Below, piece after piece: positions 48,000-60,028 of a DNA stretch of 64,000 bases. Under the pieces are notes generated by a model. That model was not told the origin of the DNA. It worked only from the letters and a program-made list of their open reading frames with translations, and searched no databases. Numbering within the stretch: position 1 is the stretch's first letter; the number at the start of each line of letters is the position of its first letter. The DNA is from Macrotrachela quadricornifera. Its lineage: Eukaryota; Rotifera; Eurotatoria; Philodinida; Philodinidae. The position numbers and the translations under genes were made by a program. The stretch spans positions 475,068-539,067 of the forward strand of contig JAJEKB010020677.1 of NCBI GenBank assembly GCA_022393335.1. Reading direction: 5' to 3'.

Positions 48000-48343
48000 G
48001 TGATTTTTGAAGACGGAGCTATAGATAGAGAGAGGTACACCAAGAGAGTTCTTGCAACGGCTCCAAAATATGCCAACAGAATGTTAGAAAACAACTAGAC
48101 ATATCAGCAAGATGGTGCAAGATCTCTCACACATCATTTCAGGCAAAAATGATGTGCTGATCATTTCCTCTATTAACTCCGAAGATCCATTGGGTATCAA
48201 ATTCACCGGATTTATGTCCATTCGATTACGATTTATGGAATAAATTAGCTGAAGTTATGCGTTGGGATTCCACAACAACTAAAACAACATTGGTAGAGGA
48301 AATAAAACATTCTGTCGAGAAGATTGAAAAAGAAAAAAATTAA
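48000..48343 (+). pseudogene. Tc1/mariner transposase C-terminal fossil
   Basis: Translation gives VIFEDGAIDRERYTKRVL, a stop, then TYQQDGARSLTHH, stops and a frameshift near 48190, and finally WVSNSPDLCPFDYDLWNKLAEV, ending KTTLVEEIKHSVEKI. These match the DDE region of Tc1/mariner transposases: QDGA holds the second catalytic Asp and NSPDLxPxDY the third acidic residue. At least three stops plus a frameshift show long decay. The N-terminal half and terminal repeats are not visible. Confidence 0.75.
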
Positions 48344-50181
48344 AACTCTGCACTTGATTTTACTGTGCGATTACATTTGATCAGAAAACATAAAAGAAAC
48401 TATATTCGTTAAACAAAGTATACCATTTTGTAGAGAATTTCATGCGCCATCTTTTGATTAAAAAGTATTCCATTCTAACAAAGAATGGAGAAGGAATGCT
48501 TAAAATTCCAATAGTGTAATTTAGTTTACGCCACCCGTTTTATATAAATCAGAATTATATTTTTCGTTTTGAATTATATTTTGGAGAAATATCTTGATAT
48601 TTGATTAATTCCAGAAAACATACAGAGCAAAAGATAAAATGTAGCAAAAGGAAGTATTATATCAAGTTGCTTTCATAAAGCATCTGTATTTTTCGAAATA
48701 TTGTCAATGGACTTTGAACAATTCGATCTCAATAATAACAAGGCTTTTTTAGTTGTTTTGTTTAATTTGACCGAATGAATGAAATCAATTAGTCGAGAAA
48801 GAGATGGATGCTGATGAGTATTGTTATATTCAAGGAAAACTTTTATGATGCTAAAACTAGCTTGATTTAAATTGTCATCATACATCAGATGGTACACATT
48901 GCAATCACTTAATAATCGAATTTCTTAAGAAAGTTCTTCTATTTTATATAGAATTTCTTGAAATTCTTGATCTTATCATGCATAAATATATTTAAATCTT
49001 ATGGAATATTGCGCTATTAAACTTGTTTCAAAAGAAATATTTTAATTGCTTAGCAGCTTTTAATCTTTTTCTTCATTGAATACATTCAATGCTTAAACTC
49101 TTCGACACTTTCTATATTTATTAGCTGTAAAATGTTATTTATTTATGTGGTACTTGTTTTTCATGTATATATATTTCTTAAATAAATGGTTATTCACCAA
49201 GTATGAGACCTATTCACTTATTGAAAAGAGAAAAAAAATTGTCTAAATATCGCCAAAATAGTATGATGCGCAGAAATATCGTCACGTAGACGTGTCGTTT
49301 CACGGATAATATTTAGCGGATTAATTATATCATTACATGATGCTATCTCTTTTGTTGATATTCATTTTCTTACTTTTTTTCCTTTTATTCTTTCTACATC
49401 CAATCAGTAAGTCTAATTATCATCATGAAAAAGTCCTTTATTAAAAAAACCGACTTTCTGTAGTTTTTTTTCTGTTTAATTAGAAAAACAGGATCTGCCT
49501 GTAAATATTTAGAAAATTAAAAATTATCATAATATTACCTGAAGAGGATAAATTAAATAACAATTCTGACGTATTTACTTTGTCTTATTTTTTAGAAACC
49601 GGATTTAATATTAATTAATGAAAAATAAAGAATGCAGAATTTTAATATATATAAACACTCTTCAGATGCACTCTTATTTCTTTGTTCTTTTCTATCGAAT
49701 CTGGATAAGTTTCCATAGATTGAAGAGAACGAATCATATCAAGTTTTTCTGGAAAGTTACTTGTATTTTTTAAGTTCTTATCAGTCTCTTGTCCTTCTTT
49801 TCTATTAGCTTAGTTGAAACAAATCTGACAACACATTATCTACAGTTTTTTTATCGACATTTATAAACAAGAAGATATTTATTTAACCTTTGAAGCATAA
49901 TATATATTCGAGTGGATTATTGATGATCCTTTTTTTTACATTAGTATTCATTTATTCTCTCGAAATATGAAGAACGAAAAGCTATAATAGAAATGAGATA
50001 TACACAGTAAAATAAAAATTGATTAATAACTATGTCTACTAGATAAAAAAAACTCATTAAATATAATGTAGATCTATTTTTATCCTTTTCAATCCCCTTT
50101 TCCTTAATAACATTTTTTTTTCACTATGTCTTAGGAAATAACCTTTCATTTCATTTCTCTCTGCCATTATTAACAAACGAT
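48344..50181. other. Intergenic, AT-rich
   Basis: No supported gene. The minus frame at 48673-48897 has Leu-rich composition but no recognisable domain. Confidence 0.45.
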
Positions 50182-51332
50182 ATGTCAAATGCTGCTCAAC
50201 TCTATTCAATAGCAACAAATTTGAATCGATATGGATCATTGATTATATTTGTATTTGGCTCTGTCGGTGCCATATTGAATGTGATTATATTTGGTTTCGA
50301 TCGAGAATTAAAACAAAATCCATGTTCTCGTCTCTTTTTGAGTTCATCAATTGCTGCTTGTGTTGCATTGTTTTCGGGTCTACCAACTCGATTTTTCAAT
50401 ACACTTGGTTTGGACTTAACAGCACAATATGATATTCTATGTAAATGTTTTGCGATCACTCTTCTTAGCTCATTAAGTTCTTCAGCATTATTCATTGCTC
50501 TTGTATCAATTGAACGTTGGCTAAATAGTTGTGCTGAAGCAAATTATCGAACAATTTCATCAATGAAAAATGTCAATAGAGCTATTATTACAACACTAAC
50601 TATTCTAGTTGTGTGTTATGGTCAAATGTTTTATTGTCATGCAGCCAATCAAAAAGGTTCACGAGGTGCATGTGCCGGAATCAATATCGCATGTTTGTAT
50701 TTCAATGATTTTATCCATCTTATTCTATTTGTCATTATACCAGTTGGTATTATGATAATATTTGGCTTGTTAACTCTTCGAAATATTAAACAACTTCATC
50801 AACGAATTGCTAATATTAAAACAAATCAAATCGATAATAATGTCCGAGGATCACAAAGACAACAATCAACATTAACTGCTTTAATGTTAATACAAGTTTG
50901 TTTAATTACTATATGTAATTTACCTGCTGGCATACATAAAGTCTATTCAACAATCACTGAGTATACATACAAAAGTCAGGAACAACGAGGCGCTGAAACT
51001 ATCATCTTTCAATTGGTCTATCTTCTCACTTATGTCGGTATTGCGGTAAGGTTCCCAATATTCAATTTTATCCCGTTAAAAGAGGAACATGCATAGTATA
51101 CTTATTTGAGAGTTATAGAAAGATAGATGTTTATTAATTAAATTATTATTTATTTTAAATATATTTTTAGTTACCCTTCTATTTGTACACACTTACTGGT
51201 AAACTATTTCGAGAAGCACTTTTTCGACGTTTTCACTTCATTTTTCATCGTCGTAGCATAAATCAATCGATAATCATAACAATAAACTCTCGACAAAATC
51301 ATGTTCAAACAAATGAATTACAACATGAATGA
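50182..51332 (+). CDS. Rhodopsin-like G-protein-coupled receptor
   Basis: Two exons, join(50182..51045, 51171..51332), 341 aa, with a 125-bp intron (GCG/gtaagg ... tttttag, phase 0). Seven hydrophobic segments: about 18-40, 52-75, 90-110, 133-152, 175-200, 230-255, and one split by the intron at 275-295. After helix 3, SIERW replaces the usual DRY motif. Cys in helix 3 (LCKCF) and in the second loop (GACAG) could form the standard disulfide. Exon 2 supplies LPFYLYTL at the NPxxY position, then helix 8 (GKLFREALFRRF) and a polar tail. Resembles the large class-A receptor expansions of rotifers; ligand unknown. Confidence 0.8.
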
Positions 51333-52715
51333 TTTTGTTTTTCTTATTCTCATATTTTTGTTGTTTTGTTTGGTAAATATTTAATTATTCAAGTTCATTG
51401 TCTTGCTTATAAATAAACTTATTCATTGTGCTTATTCAAGATTCAGACCTGATTTGTTTCTTCGTTCAATTCTTCTTTAAATTATTTCTCTTTTAAAGAT
51501 GGGAATCGTTACGATCATCCCAGCAAACAGTACTGATTTTCTCTAATTATTCAAATTCGAAAAACCTCAGATAATAATAGATAACTGTAGCGCTACAGAT
51601 TCCTAAATGCCAATCACTTAATGCAATGTGAACTCTATTTTCCCATCTGAGACTATCTTAACCTCAAATTACTATAATTTACTTGATTTTCCTTAGGCTA
51701 GCTTAATCTATATAATCAACATAAGTGTCATTATATGTTTTATTAACCGGATCCTTCTAAATCATCACACATTAGCATTTAATCCCTACTCGTAGCAAAA
51801 TTTTGATGATGTTCTTTTACTTACATGTTTTTTACATCGTAGATTACTAACATTACTTCAGTTTGTGAGCTTAGATAGTATTTGGAATCCTTCAACGAAT
51901 TCTTGATACTCTTTGAAATTAGCTCAATCTCACGGTTTCATTCACGTGCAATCCGTACAATGTTTGCAACCATCGAACTTCGTCCTTTTTATTTTTCACT
52001 ATGTTCTTTTCTAAGACAAGTATAGTCGCTTGTTCTTAGATGAAACAGAAAGTGTAGATTGTAGTCAGAATTTGAAACTCTTTCTGAATATAACCATAGG
52101 AATTTTATATTTATTTTTGTTTCAGGCACCTAACAAATTGCTTTTAAAATTGAATAAACAGGCTTTTCATAAACTCGGAAGTGTCTTCAGGGATAGCTTG
52201 AAAATTGTCGGAGTCGATGATTATTTTACAAAATGATTAATATTGGCAACCAGTAATATTTCAACAGGAAGTCATGTTCATATCTGACATACTTACAGTA
52301 CTAAACAATGCTGGTTACTTGATTCTTTATTTTGTGTGTACACAACTCTTATGAAAATATGGTTCAAATAAAATGCGAATGTTTCATTCAGAGAGAAAAA
52401 AAGAAGACAATAGTAGAATGAACTGAAGTTCACATTATGTAAAACAAAATTTCAAATTCAAATTCTTCTATTTAGTTTTTGGATAAGTATCTTGTTAGAG
52501 AACAAAAATTTAATAAACTAGTCATAATTCTAGAAGGAAGATCTAATGATACAAATCCTTTTAGGCCTTTGCGAATCCTATCACATTTGACATTATACTA
52601 TAAAGAATTTTTTTAGAACAGATCATACGTACTTATTGATTGTAATTTATTACAAAAAAAGAAAAACTTTGTGTATATTTAATAACAAGAGAGAATGATC
52701 ATTCAAATGATTTAG
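51333..52715. other. Intergenic, AT-rich
   Basis: No supported gene. The small (+) frame at 52030-52236 is not recognisable. Confidence 0.45.
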
Positions 52716-55535
52716 TCATAGTCTAATATTTGTTTGAGATGCATTTAATTCGAGTTCGGATGTTGAACATTTAGTCTGTTCATTTTGTTGATCTTGTTTG
52801 AAAAAAGTCGAGTTAAATTTGAGAGCTACCATCTGATTATCTTCCATCACTAGGACGGAATCTGTTTTGTTTGAAGTATTTAAATGTAAACATGATTTAG
52901 TCGATTCATTTATATCAATTAATTTATTATTTCGATTATGACATATTTTCCACCAGTATACAATCCATTGAAATAATGGTATAATGAGAAGTTTAATGAT
53001 AAGAAAAGAAAAAGCGAATAATTCAATACATAATGAAGTGAATAATAAACCATGAAAAATTAATTCAGCTGTTCGAACTATAGGTTGTTGAATATTTTTA
53101 ATAAAGAATGGTCGTTCATCAAGTATAATTTGAATGATAGTCGATGAAGAAGTATAACGTAAATAATTACCAAATTCTTCATAATAAGCTTCATCTGACA
53201 ATGATACAGTACTGAATGTTGGTAACCATAAACCTGAATAAAGACTTGGATCGGTTGTATCAAGTGCTTGTGTCATATTGATATTTTTAATAAATACTAT
53301 TGGAATATTAGTAGTTCTACCTATAACTTCATTAGATGTTGAATAAAATTGACAAAAATCAAGTTCACGTAATGTATTGCTCTGATTTATTTGTCCTCGT
53401 CCTCGAATACATAAACGAATAGCACCAATCCAATGAGGACCAGTCATATTGATTTGTACAGCTGTCTGATGTTTTGGTAGAGCAAATGTTACATACGTTG
53501 TAGCTATCGATATTGATCGTGTACAATTGATTGGTATCGGAACATATTTTGTATCCATAAGATTTTCTTGTGTAGTGATATAATTACATGTAAAACCAGT
53601 ATTAATTAATTCAATTGTTAAATAAAAAATTTGTTCATCAAGGAGATTAAATATTGGTTGAGAATCTTGTGATTTAGGAAGTGAAAGAAGTTCAAGACCA
53701 GTAGAAAATTGAGCATTAATTAATGATTGATCACAAGCAAATCTAGCAGGTTCAGTGACTTGTTCGATTGGATAACGTTGTATAAATGATGCAGAAAACC
53801 AATAGGAAAAAGAAACAAGAACTAGTATAGCAAATGTTACTAATCCACCAGCTAATCTTTCACCTTCACCAATAATATCCGTATGTTTTAAAATATTCTT
53901 AGTTCTTGTTCTACATTGTATACATTGTTTCCAATTAAATAGCTTAATTACAATCATAATTATTAAAATAATAAGACATAAACCACTAGCAACTAATGTC
54001 CATAGAAGTGGTGAAATAATTAAGCAACGCGTATTTGAATTAATTTGAAACATATGCTTTATAAGAAGATCTTCAATGTCACTTGTATCCGTTGTTTCAG
54101 GATAGGCAATTGCTTGACTATAAGACGGTACTATAGTTAGATCAATATCAGCTAATGATGCGAATGGACAAAATGAAATTGAAGATTTGTTAGAACATGG
54201 TATACATTGAAAAATTTCGTCAGAAAATGTACCAGGATTTCGAGTACCTGAAGGACAAATTTGACATGGACCTAAACCTGATTTATTTTTATATGTTCCA
54301 CCAATGCAAAGTTTTGGCTCAAAATAAAATACAAAAACACGTTCTATGGTTTCATTCCATGTCGAAGCGTAACCAACAGAAGCAATTGGAATAATTAAAA
54401 TATCAGCATCATATGTCAGGATTGCCATGTTACCTCCGATAGTTATACCAAATCGAGCAAACGATGGACGTGATAAACGACTACCTAATATTTGCTGATT
54501 ATTAGGAAAAGTGAAAAGAGGAGAAGACAATGTTACTGAAGTTTCATCATAAAAGAATATTTGAGATTTAGACCAGGATGTTTGATCAGGATTTTGAATG
54601 AATATAGCAATCGTTGTATCATCTGCCCAATCAACAATACGACCAAATGAAGAAGCACCAGGATAGGATAATGTGTATACATGAGTGACATTTAATGTTG
54701 ATTCACGTCTTTCAAGCAAGACAACAGATCCAAGACGATGTACTCCAACAATTACTTTTTGGCCACGTATAGCAACTGACAATTCATATAGTTCATTATA
54801 TGAAACAACATTAGCAGGCACTAAAAATGATGTTTCAGAAGTAAGTGACGTACAATTCGCATTTTTTAATACAGAAAGATCAATAAAACATCCAAGTGCT
54901 GCATAATTTTTCTTGAGTTCATCTGTATATCCATAACCAGCAACTACTGCCCATGTATCAGCAACATCTATAGCATGTGTAATGAAACCTGCAGATGGCC
55001 AAATAGAATTTGTTGTAAGATTTAAAATAATCTTATTGGCATAAATATCTAATTTAAATACAAATGAACTAGTAAATCCATAAGCATATGTACCATTAAC
55101 ATCAACACCAATTAAGAAATACTCTTGTTGTGATTGTGTTGTACTCATAACTGTACATTGAGCTGTATTAGAACATGTTGATTTTGCAATAATACCAATA
55201 CAAACATATGGAGTTTTTGTTGATATTTTTTCCGCAGCAAAGACAAACATAAAATATTCTGAATTAGTACTATTTTTAGCAATACCTACAACGGCTACAC
55301 TATGAACAAAACGATCACTTGTATTATATCTCATATTACATCGTATAGGTCCACCAGCACTAATATTTCGAAATGGATGCATAATAACAGCAAAATTAGA
55401 GAAAGAATTTGATGCTGAAACAAACATATCATCATTAACAGACATTTTTATTCCTGGAACCACATTGCTTAAATCATATTGACACCATGAAGTATGATAA
55501 GAAATAGTAAAGAGAAATATAATACAGATAAGCAT
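52716..55535 (-). CDS. Large multi-pass secreted/membrane protein, unknown
   Basis: Intronless, 939 aa. It has a signal peptide (LICIIFLFTISYHTSWC). A ~400-residue ectodomain of repeated beta strands (TWAVVAGYGYTD, VAIRGQKVIVGVHRLGSVVLL) looks propeller-like. A short Cys-rich block follows (CIGGTYKNKSGLGPCQICPSG ... CIPCS), resembling Ephrin_rec_like/TNFR-type Cys modules. Transmembrane segments appear near 510-535, 570-590 and 840-870, with a second extracellular part between the last two. The tail is cytoplasmic and polar. Many Asn-x-Ser/Thr sites support a surface protein. I know similar long proteins from bdelloid genomes but no function. The frame is intact over 2.8 kb without introns. 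Confidence 0.7.
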   Translation of the reverse strand: MLICIIFLFTISYHTSWCQYDLSNVVPGIKMSVNDDMFVSASNSFSNFAVIMHPFRNISAGGPIRCNMRYNTSDRFVHSVAVVGIAKNSTNSEYFMFVFAAEKISTKTPYVCIGIIAKSTCSNTAQCTVMSTTQSQQEYFLIGVDVNGTYAYGFTSSFVFKLDIYANKIILNLTTNSIWPSAGFITHAIDVADTWAVVAGYGYTDELKKNYAALGCFIDLSVLKNANCTSLTSETSFLVPANVVSYNELYELSVAIRGQKVIVGVHRLGSVVLLERRESTLNVTHVYTLSYPGASSFGRIVDWADDTTIAIFIQNPDQTSWSKSQIFFYDETSVTLSSPLFTFPNNQQILGSRLSRPSFARFGITIGGNMAILTYDADILIIPIASVGYASTWNETIERVFVFYFEPKLCIGGTYKNKSGLGPCQICPSGTRNPGTFSDEIFQCIPCSNKSSISFCPFASLADIDLTIVPSYSQAIAYPETTDTSDIEDLLIKHMFQINSNTRCLIISPLLWTLVASGLCLIILIIMIVIKLFNWKQCIQCRTRTKNILKHTDIIGEGERLAGGLVTFAILVLVSFSYWFSASFIQRYPIEQVTEPARFACDQSLINAQFSTGLELLSLPKSQDSQPIFNLLDEQIFYLTIELINTGFTCNYITTQENLMDTKYVPIPINCTRSISIATTYVTFALPKHQTAVQINMTGPHWIGAIRLCIRGRGQINQSNTLRELDFCQFYSTSNEVIGRTTNIPIVFIKNINMTQALDTTDPSLYSGLWLPTFSTVSLSDEAYYEEFGNYLRYTSSSTIIQIILDERPFFIKNIQQPIVRTAELIFHGLLFTSLCIELFAFSFLIIKLLIIPLFQWIVYWWKICHNRNNKLIDINESTKSCLHLNTSNKTDSVLVMEDNQMVALKFNSTFFKQDQQNEQTKCSTSELELNASQTNIRL

Positions 55536-58335
55536 TTCTATGTATATGATTTGCAGTGAATTTTATGCTACAAAAAAAGAATATAAATAATAAATAGTTC
55601 TTTTTTTCGTTATTTAATCAGACAACTAACAAAAAAAGTCTACATTTTTTGTAATAAACGAATTAATGGCATTTTTATTATGCATCGAAATATAAACTTT
55701 AGAGTTATTTGTCTGTTCGAATAATTATAAAAGACGAAAATGACAAGCTTTTTATTTTCTCTGATGATTTCGTAAGAACTAAATTTTTATCATGTTTTAC
55801 ATGAATTTTTATTCAAAATCCAGGCGCTCTACTAAGAATACTTATCCAACAAGTATTCGTCCTTGTTTTTTTTATGACTTATACATTTCTCTCTTCAAAT
55901 TTACCAAGTTAGTCACTTATCTATTTTAATCAATGACGATTTAAAAAAGAAAAATTCTTTCTATTCATACATTAGAATTTATTTAAAAACTTTATGTATC
56001 AAACTACGTATTAAAATGAGTCATGTCTTGTCATGAATAATATCGAATGTATTATCATATAATTATGTTCAATACAAATCTAATATAGTTCACTCCATAA
56101 AAAAAACTTTATATATTTACAATCATTGAAGTTACCACATCCTTACACGTCAACCTCATGTATACTAAGACAAAAATCTTTCACAAACAAAATAATTTTA
56201 AATCAATGAAAAGAAACATGCGAATACGCAACTAGCAAGACTATAACAATTCGAAATATATTTATTTTATATTAAAAGAAAGAACCTTACGAAAGAGAAA
56301 ATTGTTTCTAAAATAACACGATTTTATATATGTCTGTTTCATAGTAAAGAAAAGAAACCTGCACAAAAATACCTTCTAGAAAGGAACGTATTTCTTTTTA
56401 CTTTAAAAGACAACCCATGTAATTCGTATCGGTGGCAGTTTCATGTTTTATCGATACGATCAGTCTTTGAATCTACTGATCCATATTTTTATGATTTTTA
56501 TAATAAATATAAATTGTGACTTCACATCCTTATCGTCATACCCTCGAGCCTCAAATAAATACTTACCGTTCATTGAATTATTGAAGTTGATCTAAAAAAA
56601 AGAGAAAGAAAGTAATTTATATAAGTAAATACTTACTGTTTATTATGACGATGTGACCGATTCAAAAAAAGAAAAAAGAAAAATTACCCATGTCATTCAA
56701 ACCAAAGAAAAACGGCTCATATACCGACAATAAAGTGGCAGTAGTTTCATGTTTTGTCGATGAGATCCATACTCGTATCTCTTCTTTCCCAAATTCTAAA
56801 TAAAAGAAAAAAATTGTTTAAATAATTAGTCATATATATTTCGATACCGTATTTATCATTGGCACTCCATTGTACGTAAAAAAAAAACTTCCAGAAAGTG
56901 GGCGATAGTGCAAATAAATGTATAACATGAGTATATAAATAATGCTGACTAGTCATTATGATGTCGAGATTGATTTTAAGAAAAGAAAAAAAAAAGCAAT
57001 TTTATATGAATCAATACTTAATATTTACTATAATCTTGTGATCGATCTAGAAAAAAGAAAAGGAATATAATTTATATAAATAAATAACGATATATGCCAG
57101 GTAGAATTGAGATTTAGGCACAATTAAACCAAGATTCGTAATTTTTACTATATTGGTGCATTTAAAAAAAAAATAAAAACGAATATGTTTTTCATTTTTA
57201 TAATTATAAAATTTGAGAAAGTTGTATAATTTGCAACTTGTATTTGATAAAAACAATTTAATCTTCTATAATTAATTAGTGTCCTTTTCTCGTGCAGGGA
57301 ATGAAATGGTTCGATATGAAACGACTACCTAAAACAAAGAACATTTCCTACTATATGCTCTTCTTAAAGTCACAATATCATATATCATAGTATTAGGTAT
57401 ATTTAGGAGTGTAAATGAGACGTAAAGAAACTCAAAATTGTTATAGATAAAGTGAACATTTTCCTGATGAATAGTCGATAAAAACTGAAATTCGTTTCGT
57501 AGAAGTAGTGCTAGTTCAAATAAATGTATGACATAAAAACAGCTAATTAAAAAGTATGAATCACGATGTACATCCTCGAATACATCATCTATTGGCAGTT
57601 AACGATATTGATCCTATGTTCTGTGTTGATGGCATATTGAAAATAGGTGATTTAGAATGTGTAACAACTGCTAATCTTCATATTCCAATAGAGTAATTTG
57701 ATGAAGGAACAATCGATGTAATCATTAGTATTCGTGACATCGTCAAGAATTTATTTTTGTGAATAGAACAATAAAATTTTCTTTTTTTTAATGGATTGTC
57801 AAATTTAGAAGTATGCTTTAGAAATAACTCTGATGAATAGAGTCTTTGAAATATCTTAGTCTAGATTTTTTTGATCATTACTTCGCTTATCTATCTTTTC
57901 TACAATAGAATTCTTTGTTAAACGTTGAAGTATACATTGGCCCATCTAATAAGCTTACTCTACCTGTTGGATCCATCTGAAAAGTATGAAAAACACAATT
58001 TTTATGCAATAGTTTTCTGCATAGTTAAAGATAAAATTGTTATTAATTACACAATATATGTATATGTGTCAAAGGAAAATATTAAAAGTTTGATCCAATA
58101 TAAATCCGAGTGCGAATTGGCCCTTTGATGGCTTCCTTTAAGTGTTAAAGATCTGACTCGATAGTATTTGATAACTTCAAAGAGGAAATCAATGATTCTA
58201 TATGACCTTCATACATATTAAAGTCTAACTTTTCTCTGCTAACATCTGGGTTTATGACATGAGTCGATTATTTATTTGATGAAAAAAATGACACAAAATT
58301 CATTGCAATATGAAAGTTCGGATAAAATAAAATAA
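55536..58335. other. Intergenic with loosely repeated segments
   Basis: A segment GTGGCAGTxTTTCATGTTTT near 56433 recurs near 56733. AAATACTTAC plus A-rich/GAAAG blocks recur near 56560, 56625 and 57018, suggesting an old, diverged tandem repeat of about 300 bp. Near 57550-57690 (+) protein-like text (VNDIDPMFCVDGILKIGDLE) is broken by stops. No gene is supported. Confidence 0.35.
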
Positions 58336-59286
58336 TTATAATATTTTCTTACATCGAGCAGGTGGATTGGAGCCCTAAATAAATATCACAAATTTTTAAG
58401 AAAACGAAATTCATTGATTTTACCTTGTATGTTTCACATAAAAGGCGAATAAGATTGGTTTGAGCCATAACTTGAACTGCCTCTGTGCCATTTCCATTAA
58501 GCGTCATAAAAGGTACAGAACCTTGTGCCGGTTTTGTACGTTCCGTTTGAACAGCATATAGATGTTGTAATTGATTTCCCATTGGACTATTTGTACAATT
58601 TGCAACTTTATCAAAATCAATACTTGCATTTTTTGCACATTGTCTTGCTACAGTTTCGATATCACCAAATGTAGAATCCATACAATAAATAAAAGGCTAA
58701 AAAATTTTTTTTGAAATTTTTATTTCAATAAAAAATCTATTTTATTATCTTTACCATATGTTGTCGAGTATCTGGATAGAAAGCAATGGCACATGTCTAT
58801 AAAAATGGAGATAATAAAACTTCAATTATACAATAAAACTTACATGAATAAGATTTCCATAACATTCATCAGCACCATGTTGACAATAAAATTCATAAAG
58901 TTGTGTTTCAGGTCGATAAACTTCACGAGCATTACCATAAGGAATAAAAGTAAGATTAACTATATCCGCTACAGCTTGATATGCAAACCATACTTGTGTA
59001 ATTATAAATTGACGACAATCAGCACAAAGTGTTTCATAATAAATTGTAAAATTAACACGATCATTAACTGCATTCTTCCATACAAATGATGTACATTGTT
59101 TTGTAACCTAATAGAACAAAAAAAATTAACATAAAAATAAGTTGAATTAATACAAACTCCACAAGCAGCAGCAATTTCTTTTGTTTGACACCATTCAGCT
59201 GATGAACTAGGACAATTAATTCGTAATGCAATTGTGCTTACAATAAAAGCACTACAAATAATAACAATGCAAGAAACAACGTGCAT
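58336..59286 (-). CDS. GILT-like lysosomal thiol reductase
   Basis: Five exons, join(59286..59158, 59107..58844, 58796..58755, 58696..58424, 58374..58336), 248 aa. The introns are 47-58 bp and all are phase 0. The N-terminus is a signal peptide. EIAAACGVTKQC matches the Cys-rich start of the GILT domain. The active site is C71-A-D-C74 in YYETLCADCRQF. The GILT signature CQHGADECYGN follows, then HTCAIAFYP, and SVPFMTLNG near the end. GILT proteins reduce disulfides of endocytosed proteins in lysosomes at low pH. The CxxC is complete, so activity is expected. The third exon is only 42 bp. Confidence 0.9.
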
Positions 59287-60028
59287 GACAAATAGAATAA
59301 GTTGAAATGTCGTATGTGTTTAGAGATAAGAATCTTATTTAGGTGTGTAGAATAAGCATGACAATGAAATAAAATATAATTCATCATATAGTAAATATCG
59401 ATAAAATTAAAAACTTATTAAAATAAAAATAAAAAAATAAAAAGTTTCTTGCTCATATAAATCAATTTTAAATGTACTTCAACATGATCTGTTTGTGTTA
59501 AAGTATAATATCTTCCATACAACTTCTATAGATTATTTTAAATACATAATTGCAATAAACAGTAGGATTTCTTTTGTAATCGTTATAGGTGAGTATTTAT
59601 GATACTCTTCATGTACAGTATTATCATACCAACTATACGTCTTTTTAGCGTAAATGTTGTTGTTTGATCTATATGTTTAGCGGAATCTGCACTTGTAATA
59701 AGGTTAGTCATAAGACTAAATTTCATTTCTGTTTCAATACTTGAACATTGTTTTTAAGATAAGGAGATTAATTTATTATATTAGTTTGAAAAGGATAAAT
59801 AATAACCTATAACCCTATCAATACTTGTATTCATTTTTTACTGGTAAAAAATACTGGATTAAGATAAAATATGTCTTCGCAGAAGAATATTAGAAATATT
59901 AAATAACTGTAACATTTATTTTAATGTAACCTTATTGAAATATAAAAGTATTACCCAAGATCTCTTTCGATGCAGCAAGAATAATGCAATCTTATCAAAA
60001 TAATTAAAATCAGAAAACAATTCTCAGC
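59287..60028. other. Intergenic, AT-rich
   Basis: Spacer between the GILT gene start and the end of the LamG gene. No feature seen. Confidence 0.45.
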
